Shown here piece after piece: positions 14,257 to 22,437 of a stretch of DNA of 31,644 nucleotides. Every line of letters starts with the position of its first letter. Positions within the stretch are counted from its first letter, which is position 1. A model generated the notes under the pieces. That model saw nothing but the letters and a program-made list of their open reading frames with translations. It was not told where the DNA came from and did not search any database. Position numbers and translations under genes: made by a program. The DNA is taken from assembly GCA_003133425.1 (NCBI GenBank), contig PKXI01000239.1:1-31644 (forward strand), in the 5' to 3' direction. Source of the stretch: Acidobacteriaceae bacterium. GTDB lineage: Bacteria > Acidobacteriota > Terriglobia > Terriglobales > Acidobacteriaceae.

Positions 14257-15114
14257 ATGAGAATCTCCGGCAACTTCGCGCGCCTGGCGCTGGCCTTGAT
14301 GTGCATGCTCGCCGTTCCGCGGCTGTGGGCGCAGGGACCGCCGTACCAGACCGATGACCCGGTTCCGGTGGATTTCCAACATTATGAGTTCTACATATTC
14401 GGCGGCGTGGACGGCACCCCAGCCGAACTTGATTCCTTGGGTCCGGCCTTCGAGTTCAACTGGGGAGCGATTCCCAGAGTCCAGATCCACGCCATCCTTC
14501 CCTGCGGGGCCATCATCCCGAGCAACAATCCTGTCTATCTGCCTGGCGGCACCGGCCCCAGCGCCTTTGGACTCACCGACACGGAACTGGGCGTGAAGAT
14601 CGCCTTTATCAAGGAGACGAAGCACTTTCCACAGATCGGCTCTTTCACCATGTTCGAACTGCCGACCGGAAATTATGACAAAGGACTCGGAGTGGGGAAG
14701 GTCTGGTACAAGCTCCCGATCTGGCTGCAGAAGAACGTGGGCAAATGGACCTTCGATGGCGGCGGCGGTTATCAGGTGGTTCCGCAGGCCGATTACCGCG
14801 ATTTCCCTTACACCGGATGGCTTGTGAAGAAGAAGTTGAACGAGAGGCTGGAGTTGGGGGCCGAACTCTTTGCCCATGGGCGCGAAGGTTTTGCAACAGC
14901 CCAGACTGAAGCTTCCGCCATGATTGACCTGGGCGGGTACTACCACTTCAAGCATCACGAAGGCGAGCAGTTTTTGTTTTGCTATGGTCACTCTGTCGCA
15001 GGCCAAACGGAGAACTATGCCTATGTCGGCATGTACTGGACGTGGGGAAAAGAGGAAAAGAAATCCGCCAGGAATGCATTGTTCCCGACGCAGAGTTATG
15101 GGAATGGGTTCTAA
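14257..15114 (+). CDS. Exported outer-membrane beta-barrel-like protein (MetA-phenol-degradation-like)
   Basis: A 285-residue protein with a signal peptide (about 1-25, LALALMCMLAVPRLWAQ) after ATG 14257 and a strong AAGGAG. The body is made of alternating aromatic and glycine-rich strands (GGGGYQVVPQADYRDFPYTG, YAYVGMYWTWG), with LPTGNYDKGLG. This is like proteins grouped with 'MetA-pathway of phenol degradation' transporters. That family name is historical, so I would not infer phenol transport. It precedes two small membrane-protein genes on the same strand, about 80 bases away, and could be part of the same unit. Confidence 0.6.
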   Translation: MRISGNFARLALALMCMLAVPRLWAQGPPYQTDDPVPVDFQHYEFYIFGGVDGTPAELDSLGPAFEFNWGAIPRVQIHAILPCGAIIPSNNPVYLPGGTGPSAFGLTDTELGVKIAFIKETKHFPQIGSFTMFELPTGNYDKGLGVGKVWYKLPIWLQKNVGKWTFDGGGGYQVVPQADYRDFPYTGWLVKKKLNERLELGAELFAHGREGFATAQTEASAMIDLGGYYHFKHHEGEQFLFCYGHSVAGQTENYAYVGMYWTWGKEEKKSARNALFPTQSYGNGF

Positions 15115-15195
15115 GTCAACGACGGAGCGAGTTAGTAACTCCGCACGGCCCGATTGCACGTGATGCACATTCATAACTGCAAATGAGGTAAGTCA

Positions 15196-15762
15196 ATGGA
15201 AATCACAATCCGCAGTCTTCTCACGCTTGTTCACGGCATGGGATTCGGCGCGCTCTATCTGCTTGCATGCTCCGGCGCAATCGTCGAGTTATACCGCCGC
15301 TACTCGCCTGCTGCCGCGTTACCCATTACCGCAAGAGATGAGGCATTTCTCCGCGTTTATCTCGTCGCGATGGCTGCACTCGCATGGCTTACTGTGCTTA
15401 CCGGCGCATACATCATTTACCCCTGGTATCGCGCAGCCGCACCGCCAGGAACTGCCAACCTTGCGGCCTTCCCGCAGAGGCTGTTGATGTCGAGCCCAAC
15501 TACCATTGCGTGGCACTCCATTGGAATGGAATGGAAAGAGCATGTGGCCTGGCTCGCACCTATTTCCATCACCATGGCTGCCGCGGTGTTTGTGAAATAC
15601 GGCCGCAATCTGCGGCGTCATCGGCAGCTTCGGTCGGCTGTTTTGTGCTTTGTTGTCATTTCGTTTCTTGCCGCCGGTATCGCCGGTTTCTTTGGCGCGA
15701 TGCTCGATAAGGACGCGCCTGTGCAGGGCGGCCAAACCATTCAACTCATTCACGGAGAGTAA
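15196..15762 (+). CDS. Four-helix integral membrane protein, unknown
   Basis: Not recognised with confidence. The 188-residue protein has four membrane spans at about 7-31, 52-75, 114-134 and 147-170, with histidines H13, H107 and H116 near membrane faces, which could bind haem or a metal; this is only a suggestion. The start ATG 15196 has GAGG about seven bases upstream. The stop codon lies two bases before the next gene, so the two are coupled and their products may form a complex. The window offers no clear respiratory partner gene. Confidence 0.75.
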   Translation: MEITIRSLLTLVHGMGFGALYLLACSGAIVELYRRYSPAAALPITARDEAFLRVYLVAMAALAWLTVLTGAYIIYPWYRAAAPPGTANLAAFPQRLLMSSPTTIAWHSIGMEWKEHVAWLAPISITMAAAVFVKYGRNLRRHRQLRSAVLCFVVISFLAAGIAGFFGAMLDKDAPVQGGQTIQLIHGE

Positions 15763-15764
15763 CC

Positions 15765-16112
15765 ATGAACGGAAAACCGGCTCCCACATCAACTACCTCT
15801 CCCGACCTGCCGAATGGTTCGGGGGCGGCTGCTATTCTTGCAGCCGGTATCGGCTCAATGATGGTTGCGATCTTCGCCATCGCGGCCGACAAATCCGCCG
15901 CCATCAAGAGCATGATGATCTTCTACAAGCCGACCGGCCCGCTCTCGGGCGTTACGACCTCCGCCATTCTGGTCTGGCTAATATCCTGGGCGATTCTGGA
16001 TCTGCTGTGGCGCAAACGCTCTGTGTCTCTGGGCCGCATCAGTACGGCCGCACTTGTGCTTCTGGTTCTGAGTTTGCTGCTCACTTTTCCTCCCATCGCA
16101 GACCTGCTCTAG
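15765..16112 (+). CDS. Small three-helix membrane protein, unknown
   Basis: A 115-residue protein with a Ser/Thr/Pro-rich start and three likely membrane helices (about 20-41, 62-81 and 92-112), two of them separated by the basic loop WRKRSVSLGR. It starts two bases after the stop codon of the four-helix protein, a spacing typical of translational coupling and of subunits made in fixed ratio. I cannot assign a family or function. The converging gene on the other strand ends about 100 bases later. Confidence 0.7.
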   Translation: MNGKPAPTSTTSPDLPNGSGAAAILAAGIGSMMVAIFAIAADKSAAIKSMMIFYKPTGPLSGVTTSAILVWLISWAILDLLWRKRSVSLGRISTAALVLLVLSLLLTFPPIADLL

Positions 16113-16147
16113 AGATTTCATTCAGCGTGCCTTGTCGCGGCAAGCGC

Positions 16148-16186
16148 AAAAAAGAGCGCCGGAGCCATCCCACCGGGCTCCGGCGC
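16148..16186 (-). terminator. Strong intrinsic terminator for the lipoprotein gene
   Basis: Perfect 11-bp stem GCGCCGGAGCC (16156-16166) with GGCTCCGGCGC (16176-16186). Read on the minus strand it is followed by CTCTTTTTTGCG. It sits 26 bases past the stop codon of the DUF4382-type gene and would also stop leftward leakage into the membrane-protein genes. Confidence 0.85.
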
Positions 16187-16212
16187 GAGCAATTCTCAGG
16201 CGTTGGGTTCTG

Positions 16213-17637
16213 TTAGAAGCTGAAGGTGCTGAAGTCAGTGAAGTTCGGCCCGTCCACGTGGCGGGCGAGCAACACTACTTGACCGCTGGTTGGATTCTTC
16301 AGCAGCAGACCAACCACGCGAACCTTTGCGCCGTCCGTGAGGTCGCCAAATTTCCCTAATCCGTAGCGGAAGTCCGAATGGGCGCCCAGGTAGACCGTTA
16401 CAGTTTCCGGAATCAGCACGCCGGCAAAGCCGTTGACCGTCATCTGGAATGTGCCGTTGGAGGTATTCTGGCTGCCCGCAACAACGGTACCGTTAAAGCC
16501 CCAGTTGCGCAGCGACACGCGGTTTACAGTAACAGCATTGGCGTTGGCTGCCCCGCTCGCCGGACCGCCGATGGCAACATGTTGGCCGGCTACCAACCCG
16601 CTGGAGTTGAAGAGGAATTGCGTGAACGGATTGTGCATCCAGTAGACGGAGAAAATCTCGCTGCCGGTCAGATTTACCTGCGCAATCTGGCCCAGTTGCA
16701 CGCCGGTGTTGGTGGGCAGCAGTCCACGCACATAGAGGTCGAAGCTGGTGGCCGCGCCGGTTGGCGGAGTTACGTAAGTTATCTGGCCGCTTGCGTAGAA
16801 GCCCTTATCCGAAAGGACCGCTACCTCGTCCGCGTCGAGGGTCTGATCGGCCGGGTCGAGCTGGCCGGAAACCTGCACAATGCTACTGGTGTTCAATGTG
16901 CTCAGGCTGGCATTGCCGTCCCACTCGGTTTGGCCATTCACGCTGATGGTGAACTGCTCGCCATGCGGGCCCTGGACAACGAACGATTGTCCGCCGGCAT
17001 TCACGCTGACAACGCCGGCGACGAATTCATCGATGTAGCCGCCGTTGTCTGTGCGAGCCACCGTCCTGACATCGAAGGTGGGGTTTACAGTGCCGGTGAT
17101 ATTGCCGCCCGAGTCCACCTGGATTGATTGAGCCAGATCGAAGTCCATGCGCAGGCCAACGGGCGCTCCCGCATGCGTAACTACGAGGGGATTGTTGAGG
17201 GTGATGTTTACGGTTGATGTGGTGAGCGTGGCTGCCTTGCTGGTAATGGATGGCGGCGGTGTGGTGGTGTTGAGATAGCCGATGGTTGCCGTGCCCAGTG
17301 TGATGGATACGCTGGTATAAGTACCGACCGGCACATCATTCATATCCAGCAGGGACTGGAGCCCGTTGTAGCGCGCGAAATCGACGGTGGGCGTGCCGCT
17401 GATGAGCGACGCGGTGTTTCCGCTGCCGTCAGTCAATTCGACGCTCTTGATTTGCGCCGCAAACGAGGTCACGCTGGCCAGGGGAGCGTCAGTGCCGACC
17501 ACGAATACTGGACCGGTTGTGCTCGAGGTTGTGGTGTTTAACATGGAACCGCTGGTGCAGCCGGTTACGAGAACCACGGCTGCAGACAGCAAAAGGATAG
17601 CCAGCCTCAAAGGCGTGTAATTTGTTTTGGGGGACAT
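16213..17637 (-). CDS. Lipoprotein with DUF4382- and DUF5666-like domains
   Basis: A 474-residue surface lipoprotein. A hydrophobic signal ends in the lipobox LVTGC with C27 as the lipidation site, and a Ser/Thr-rich linker follows. The N-terminal domain (about 40-200; GTDAPLASVTSFAAQIKSVELTDGSG, VPVGTYTSVSITLG, FDLAQSIQVD) matches DUF4382. The rest contains repeated beta-strand units (FVVQGPHGEQFTISVNGQTEWDG, VQVSGQLDPADQTLDADEV) like DUF5666. Both families are common in Acidobacteriota and have no established function that I know. The gene stands alone, with its own terminator downstream. Confidence 0.75.
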   Translation of the reverse strand: MSPKTNYTPLRLAILLLSAAVVLVTGCTSGSMLNTTTSSTTGPVFVVGTDAPLASVTSFAAQIKSVELTDGSGNTASLISGTPTVDFARYNGLQSLLDMNDVPVGTYTSVSITLGTATIGYLNTTTPPPSITSKAATLTTSTVNITLNNPLVVTHAGAPVGLRMDFDLAQSIQVDSGGNITGTVNPTFDVRTVARTDNGGYIDEFVAGVVSVNAGGQSFVVQGPHGEQFTISVNGQTEWDGNASLSTLNTSSIVQVSGQLDPADQTLDADEVAVLSDKGFYASGQITYVTPPTGAATSFDLYVRGLLPTNTGVQLGQIAQVNLTGSEIFSVYWMHNPFTQFLFNSSGLVAGQHVAIGGPASGAANANAVTVNRVSLRNWGFNGTVVAGSQNTSNGTFQMTVNGFAGVLIPETVTVYLGAHSDFRYGLGKFGDLTDGAKVRVVGLLLKNPTSGQVVLLARHVDGPNFTDFSTFSF

Positions 17638-18081
17638 ATCGGATACTTCGCTTTCTGCGGGTCTCCGTGACTTATGAAGAGCGAACGCTGAGTCGGCAGT
17701 CTTGCATGCCTCTCACCCGTACCGACACTAATCGCCACACTGCCGAGGCAAGAGGCCCAAATCCAGGACGCACGAAGGCGGGAACCCGGATGGGCTCTAA
17801 TCGTCCTCGGCAGAGAGAGGGAATAAGTCGTTCCAGGGCGCGCTCGCGCATGGAGCCGTCGCCGGGTTTTATTTACGAAGGCAGGCATGCCCTTATTGAG
17901 TCGTCACCTGCCGTCAATAAGTCCAGACACAGAAGGATTCAGGAAGTTGCGCGAATAGACGAGAAAAATCTCGGATGCGTTCTCAGTTCTCAGTTCTCAG
18001 TTCTCAGTTCTCAGTTCTCAGTTCTCAGTTCTCAGTTCTCAGCTTTCAGCTTTTTCTTCCAGCCCCGGCGCACCTATCCTC
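17638..18081. other. Intergenic stretch without a recognised gene
   Basis: These 444 bases separate the divergent 5' end of the lipoprotein gene from the 3' end of dapA. Short open frames exist on both strands but none has a motif or a credible ribosome site. The right half holds the TTCTCAG array. The left half should contain the lipoprotein promoter, which I cannot pin down. Confidence 0.5.
17980..18053 (+). repeat. Tandem heptamer array (TTCTCAG), nine perfect copies
   Basis: Nine exact copies of TTCTCAG run from 17980 to 18042, followed by two variant units (CTTTCAG, CTTTTTC). In the other phase the unit is CAGTTCT, which fits the 7-nt CAG-period family seen at other gaps in the window. 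It starts about 30 bases past the dapA stop codon. Such an exact array should vary in copy number between strains. Confidence 0.85.
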
Positions 18082-19011
18082 TTAGAAGACTTCCGAACGC
18101 ATACCGGCCGGTAAAGGCACGTGTTTGAGCAGGCCCATTTCGCCGGCCAGGCGCTCCAAACGCACGCGCGTAGCGGCAGTGGGTGGAACCAGCGGCAGGC
18201 GCACATGGTCGGTGCAGCGGCCCATGAGCTTGAGCACTGTCTTGACCGGTCCAGGGTTCGATTCCCAGAAGTTAGCCTCAAAGAGCGGCGCGAAGCGCCG
18301 TTCCAGTTCGCGCGCTTCTGTCCAGTGGTTGCTCAGCGCTGCATGAACCATCTGAGCGGTTTCTTTGGGCACCTCATTGGAGGCGACACTGATGAGCCCG
18401 TGCGCGCCCACTCCAATGGCTGCAAGCGTGAGGTTGTCGTCGCCGGAAAAAATCTTGAACCCGCGCGGAAGAATGTGGGCGAGCTCGGCAAACTGAGTGA
18501 GCTTGCCGCTAGCTTCTTTGATGGCCTGAATATTTTTTGCGGCTGCCGCCAGGCGCGCCACTGTTTCCGGTTCCAGGTTCGCCGCGGTACGGCCAGGCAC
18601 GTTGTAGACGCACACCGGGAGCGGGTCAACCGCCCTGGCAAGCGCCATGAAATGCTGGTACTGCCCCTCCTGCGTGGGCTTGTTGTAATAGGGATTGGCC
18701 GACAGCACGGCGCTGAGCCCGTGTACGCGCTTGAGCAGGCCGGCCTGGCGCACCAGGGTCTTGGTGCAATTGTGGGTGCATCCGCCCCACACAGGGACGC
18801 GTCCGGCAGCCGCTTCGACGACGATGCGGACGGTGTTCAGCCACTCATCCTCTTCAAGCGTCGCGGCCTCACCGGTGGACCCGCAGGCCACAAGAAAGTC
18901 GATTCCTGATTCAATCTGCCAGTTCACCAGCGCCCACAGCGCCGTTTCATCGACCGACCCATCCGCCCGAAAAGGCGTAACGATAGCTGTACCGCAACCT
19001 GTAGTTTCCAT
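18082..19011 (-). CDS. dapA: 4-hydroxy-tetrahydrodipicolinate synthase
   Basis: Condenses pyruvate with aspartate semialdehyde, the entry to lysine and diaminopimelate. The 309-residue protein shows the (beta/alpha)8 lyase motifs: GSTGE (44-48), NPYYNKPTQEG (106-116), catalytic tyrosine Y136 in VYNVPGRT, and the Schiff-base lysine K165 in AIKEASG. Start ATG 19011 gives the normal N-terminus (TGCGTAIVTPFRADG). The frame is open upstream to 19077, but the added residues are not family-like, and the ribosome site is weak for either. It lies apart from dapB, lysC and asd on the same strand, about 2.6 kb from dapB, and diverges from the LamG-like gene. Confidence 0.93.
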   Translation of the reverse strand: METTGCGTAIVTPFRADGSVDETALWALVNWQIESGIDFLVACGSTGEAATLEEDEWLNTVRIVVEAAAGRVPVWGGCTHNCTKTLVRQAGLLKRVHGLSAVLSANPYYNKPTQEGQYQHFMALARAVDPLPVCVYNVPGRTAANLEPETVARLAAAAKNIQAIKEASGKLTQFAELAHILPRGFKIFSGDDNLTLAAIGVGAHGLISVASNEVPKETAQMVHAALSNHWTEARELERRFAPLFEANFWESNPGPVKTVLKLMGRCTDHVRLPLVPPTAATRVRLERLAGEMGLLKHVPLPAGMRSEVF

Positions 19012-19179
19012 CACATCCAAGTTTATAACGAATGGACGCGGCAGTTTCCGGTGGGAATCTCGGTCCATTTGCGGCAAAGAGCAAGTCCTGTAGAGTCAGC
19101 AGCAATCCATTCGCGGGCGTTCATTGCCCCGCTGCGGGTTACATTGGAAGATGTGCGCCACGGACCACGGAGACAATCG

Positions 19180-19923
19180 ATGAACCGTATTTCGCAGTTT
19201 TCCAAAATACACCTCGCTTCTTTACCTGCCCTGGTCCTTTTGGTGGCAGTTTCAATCGCAAGCGCCCAGACTTCTGCTGCTCCTGCTCCGCACGCCGAGA
19301 CTTGGCGCTTCGATCAGATTGCGGAAATCGGCGGCCATCCGACGCAAGTGCTCGGACATCCGCTTGTGATCGAATCTCCCTACGGCAAAGCGGTGGAATT
19401 CAACGGAGTGGACGATGCGCTGTTTGTCCCGGTACATCCGTTGGCTGGAGCCTCTGCGTACACGTGGGAAGTGATCTTCCGGCCCGATGCGGACGGCGCG
19501 GAGGCACAGCGGTTTTTTCACCTTCAGGAGCAGGATCCGGCAACCGGCGCGGACACGATGAATCGCATGCTCTTCGAGATCCGCATCGTCGACAAGCAAT
19601 GGTGCCTGGACAGCTTTGCTTCCTCAGGCGCGAGCAATCGCACCTTGCTGAACTGCAAGCTGCTGCATCCGCTGGGGCAGTGGTATCGCGTGACGGCGGT
19701 CTACGACGGCAAGGAGCTGCGCAACTATGTGGACGATGAGCTGCAAGGGTCGGGATCGCTTGACTTGAAGCCGCAGTCCGCGGGCCACTCATCGGTTGGC
19801 GTGCGCATCAACAAGGTTTTCTACTTCAAGGGCGCTGTGTTGATGGCGCGCATGGTTCCGAAGGCGCTGCCGCCGGACGAGTTCCTGAAGATGCCGCCAA
19901 AGATTGCGCCTCGAACAAAGTAA
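19180..19923 (+). CDS. Secreted LamG/concanavalin-like protein
   Basis: A 247-residue exported protein. Start ATG 19180 has CGGAG eight bases upstream, and the signal peptide covers about 1-28 (LPALVLLVAVSIASAQ). The mature part is a beta-sandwich of the laminin-G-like type (Laminin_G_3): GKAVEFNGVDDALFVPVHPL, YTWEVIFRPD, WYRVTAVYDGKELRNYVDDEL and a terminal VLMARMVPKALPPDEFL. Such domains bind or wrap carbohydrates. No catalytic residues can be claimed, so binding rather than hydrolysis is the cautious reading. Its neighbours include a secreted aldose epimerase on the opposite strand. Confidence 0.75.
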   Translation: MNRISQFSKIHLASLPALVLLVAVSIASAQTSAAPAPHAETWRFDQIAEIGGHPTQVLGHPLVIESPYGKAVEFNGVDDALFVPVHPLAGASAYTWEVIFRPDADGAEAQRFFHLQEQDPATGADTMNRMLFEIRIVDKQWCLDSFASSGASNRTLLNCKLLHPLGQWYRVTAVYDGKELRNYVDDELQGSGSLDLKPQSAGHSSVGVRINKVFYFKGAVLMARMVPKALPPDEFLKMPPKIAPRTK

Positions 19924-19943
19924 GCGCGCGCCTGCATCAACAC

Positions 19944-19973
19944 GAAGGGGACGGGCTCTCGCCCGTCCCCTTC
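19944..19973. terminator. Hairpin between convergent LamG-like and galM genes
   Basis: A perfect 13-bp stem, GAAGGGGACGGGC (19944-19956) with GCCCGTCCCCTTC (19961-19973), closes a TCTC loop. The following T-run is poor on both strands, but the stem is strong and sits between two converging stop codons. Confidence 0.7.
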
Positions 19974-20001
19974 GCGTTTGCTTCGGTTGAGTCGGTTTGC
20001 T

Positions 20002-21123
20002 CTACTCAGCCTTCACCGTACTGAATGCGAAGGTGGTGGTCGAGTGGCGCGTTACGCCGGGCCGCAGAACCGTACTGGGAAAACTCGGGTGGTTCGGCGA
20101 ATCCGGGAAATGCTGTGTCTCCAGGCAGAAGCCCTTGTGCTTTTCATACTTCACGCCGTGGCGCCCGGTGAAGGTTCCATCGAGGAAGTTACCGGTGTAG
20201 AACTGCACGCCGGGCTCGGTGGTTTCGACCGTCATGCGCCGGCCGCTCTCGGGGTCGGTCATGATGGCTGCAAGGCGCAACGTTCCAGCATTGCCGTTGA
20301 GCACCCAATTGTGATCGTAACCGCCGCCCAGCTTGATCTGTTCGTGGTCGGAGTTGATGCGTGCGCCCACAACCTCGGCCTTGCGGAAATCGAGCGGTGT
20401 GCCGGCTACAGGAGCGAGGATACCGGTCGGAATCAGGCCGGCGTCTACGGGAGTGTACCGGTCGGCGTTGATTTCAAGCTTCTGGTCAAGGATGGTTCCC
20501 TGGTCGTCGCCGTGGAGGTTGAAGTAGGCGTGATTGGTCAGGTTCACGATTGTTGCCTTGTCGCTGGTGGCCGAGTAGTCGAGGCGCAACGTGTTGCCTG
20601 CCAGCGTGTACTTCACTTTGGCGGTCATGGTGCCCGGGAATCCCATATCGCCGTCGGGGCTTACGTGGGTAAATTCGACGCCGTTGGGAACCTCTTTTGC
20701 ATCCCAGACATAGCGGTCGAAGCCCATGGGGCCGCCGTGCAGCGCGTTGGCGCCATTGTTAATCGGAATCTGGTAGGTCTTGCCGTCGATGGCAAATTTG
20801 CCCAGCGCAATACGGTTGCCGTAGCGGCCGACGACGCTGCCAAAGTGTGTACTACTGTCGTTGAGAAAACCCTCAAGCGTGTCGTAGCCAAGCACGACGT
20901 CCGCCATCTTGCCAGTACGGTCCGGCGTCCGGATGCTCACCAACTTCGCTCCATACGCCATCACCCGAACCTCCATCTGCGCGCTCTTGAGCGTGTAGAT
21001 CGGTACGGCAACGCCATCTTTTGTATGTCCCCAGATCGACATTTTCACCTCTCCTTGCGCAACGGCTGTAAGAGCCACTGCCATTAAGAAAACCATCCCA
21101 ACAAATCCAACCGCTCGCTTCAC
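20002..21123 (-). CDS. galM: Secreted aldose 1-epimerase
   Basis: Interconverts alpha and beta anomers of hexoses. The 373-residue product from GTG 21123 (AAGG upstream) has a signal peptide (AVGFVGMVFLMAVALTAVAQ), so it acts outside the cytoplasm, as is usual for GalM of polymer-degrading bacteria. Catalytic features are visible: ALHGGPMGFDRYVW, the histidine in NLTNHAYFNL and the glutamate in CLETQHFPDSPNHP, in the family order. A longer start at TTG 21156 is possible. Together with the GH3 enzyme it fits extracytoplasmic sugar processing. Upstream is a small antitoxin gene on the same strand. Confidence 0.92.
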   Translation of the reverse strand: MKRAVGFVGMVFLMAVALTAVAQGEVKMSIWGHTKDGVAVPIYTLKSAQMEVRVMAYGAKLVSIRTPDRTGKMADVVLGYDTLEGFLNDSSTHFGSVVGRYGNRIALGKFAIDGKTYQIPINNGANALHGGPMGFDRYVWDAKEVPNGVEFTHVSPDGDMGFPGTMTAKVKYTLAGNTLRLDYSATSDKATIVNLTNHAYFNLHGDDQGTILDQKLEINADRYTPVDAGLIPTGILAPVAGTPLDFRKAEVVGARINSDHEQIKLGGGYDHNWVLNGNAGTLRLAAIMTDPESGRRMTVETTEPGVQFYTGNFLDGTFTGRHGVKYEKHKGFCLETQHFPDSPNHPSFPSTVLRPGVTRHSTTTFAFSTVKAE

Positions 21124-21274
21124 AATCTCCGCCTTTCCCTTTAGATTGCGGATCAAGAACTCGTCGAAGATCCGGCGGAATTGGCTGGAATCCGAGGGGA
21201 CGCAAACTCAGCCCCAGAGAAACAAGCAGTTTCCACCAAAAGAGAGTGTATACCGTGCAGGCGGAGGGGCGGAT

Positions 21275-21541
21275 TCAGGGTTTCGGCTTCCGCCCTTGGC
21301 GGGACTTTTGATCGATCCGCTTTCGGGCCGTTCCAGGCTCAACGTACTCTCCGCGGTCAAGCGAAGCCAGTCTTGATGCGACTTCCCTGTTGAATGCGTT
21401 AATCTGCCCGCTCCGCGCCTGGTCTTGCTCTTCCAGTAAGCGCAGTGCCTCGCGCACAACCTCGCTAGCCGAGGTGTAGCGCCCCGACTCCACCTTCCGG
21501 GCAACGAATTTATCCAATTCAGGGGTTAGCGAAACATTCAC
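21275..21541 (-). CDS. Orphan ParD-type ribbon-helix-helix antitoxin
   Basis: An 88-residue protein with the ParD/CopG-like ribbon-helix-helix start (NVSLTPELDKFVARKVESGRYTSASEVVREALRLLEEQ) that dimerises and binds its own operator, and a basic tail (RKRIDQKSRQGRKPKP) in place of a clear toxin-neutralising end. The start is GTG 21541, chosen for the excellent AGGAGGTG seven bases upstream. A partner ParE toxin would be expected just downstream, but only 151 bases separate it from the galM start and no ParE-like frame is there; none is visible upstream either. It is either a solitary regulator or a relic. Confidence 0.85.
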   Translation of the reverse strand: MNVSLTPELDKFVARKVESGRYTSASEVVREALRLLEEQDQARSGQINAFNREVASRLASLDRGEYVEPGTARKRIDQKSRQGRKPKP

Positions 21542-21557
21542 GGGGAAACACCTCCTG

Positions 21558-21592
21558 ATTCCGATGTTGGACGGAATAACAGGCTTTGTCAA
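21558..21592 (-). promoter_or_regulatory. Promoter and dyad operator of the antitoxin gene
   Basis: On the minus strand TTGACA (21592-21587) is followed after 17 bases by CAACAT (21569-21564), a plausible sigma-70 promoter with a perfect -35. The dyad ATTCCG-N8-CGGAAT (21558-21577 on the plus strand) overlaps the -10 element, exactly where an autorepressing ParD dimer would bind. Assignment of the dyad to ParD is inference. Confidence 0.5.
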
Positions 21593-21637
21593 TTTTGGTT
21601 ATTTTGGCCTCGGAGTTTTAGAGGAGGAAATCCATCG

Positions 21638-22315
21638 CTAAAGTTCCCCGAAGATCTCGCGGAACTCCCAGGCGCCGGACTTGCCGGCGAGCCATTCGGC
21701 GCCACGGACGGCGCCTAACGCAAAGCCGCGGCGGCTTGCGGCGTCGTGGCGGACCTCGAGCGTGTCGTGCTCGCTCTTTGCGGTTACGGTGTGCTCGCCC
21801 TTGGCGTCGCCTACGCGGTGAGAGGTGATGGGAATTTCGATGCCGGGGCGCACCGAGTGAATGATCTCCTTCAAGGTGAGCGCGGTGCCGGACGGCGCGT
21901 CGAGCTTGGAGGTATGGTGCGTTTCGTCGATGGAGAAGCTGTAGCCGTCGAGCTGCGCGAGTTCTGCCGTCAGACGGAAGAGCTTTTGCACGCCGATGGA
22001 GAAATTTGTCCCGTACAGAAGGCCGCCGCCGCGCTTGGCGGCCAACGCTTTCAGCTCGGCAAGTTGCGCGTACCAGCCGGTGGTTCCGACTACGATGCGG
22101 CCGCCGAGGGCCAGAACGGCGCGCATGTTTTCTACTGCGGCTTCGGGCGCGGTGAAGTCGACGACCACGTCGACGCCGGCTAGATTGGGCGCGGTCAACG
22201 CCGAGGCGTGCTCGTTCTCGTTGATGTCGAGCGCGCGCACGCCGTGGCCGCGTTCGCGCGCGACCTCCGCGACGAGGCTGCCGGTTTTTCCTTTGCCGAG
22301 TACGAGGATGAGCAT
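21638..22315 (-). CDS. dapB: 4-hydroxy-tetrahydrodipicolinate reductase
   Basis: Reduces the DapA product in lysine/diaminopimelate synthesis. At 225 residues it is shorter than the E. coli enzyme but typical of the compact form. Visible are the nucleotide site LGKGKTG (6-12), VVDFTAPEAA, VVGTTGW, and the catalytic/binding signature ETHHTSKLDAPSGTA with H133, H134 and K137. Start ATG 22315 follows AAGGA. It is downstream of lysC on the same strand, separated by 95 bases filled with the 7-nt repeat arrays, which may weaken or stop transcription between the two. Confidence 0.93.
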   Translation of the reverse strand: MLILVLGKGKTGSLVAEVARERGHGVRALDINENEHASALTAPNLAGVDVVVDFTAPEAAVENMRAVLALGGRIVVGTTGWYAQLAELKALAAKRGGGLLYGTNFSIGVQKLFRLTAELAQLDGYSFSIDETHHTSKLDAPSGTALTLKEIIHSVRPGIEIPITSHRVGDAKGEHTVTAKSEHDTLEVRHDAASRRGFALGAVRGAEWLAGKSGAWEFREIFGEL

Positions 22316-22329
22316 GGGTTCCTTTGGAA

Positions 22330-22437
22330 CAGTGAACAGTGGTCAGTTGTCAGTGGTCAGTGAACGCATTCTGAGGGTGGTTCACTGTTCACTGTTCACT
22401 GTTCACTGTTTCACTGTTCACTCTTCACTGTCAGCTG
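22330..22437. repeat. Facing 7-nt-period arrays between lysC and dapB
   Basis: The left array (22330-22364) reads CAGTGAA, CAGTGGT, CAGTTGT, CAGTGGT, CAGTGAA without a break. After 16 bases the right array (22381-22437) carries eight units of the inverted type (TTCACTG five times and variants, with one extra T at 22409). The two halves can fold into a long RNA hairpin. The lysC stop codon (22413-22411) lies inside the right array. Confidence 0.75.

Noticed and set aside
17980..18053. CRISPR array
   Set aside because: The repeat unit is seven bases, without unique spacers and without cas genes. The same holds for the other heptamer arrays.
19978..21087. 369-codon plus-strand open frame opposite galM
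   Set aside because: Antisense shadow of a clear aldose epimerase; no ribosome site and no motif.
21157..21274. ParE toxin gene downstream of ParD
   Set aside because: Too short and no ParE-like frame; the 98-codon frame overlapping parD is a shadow.
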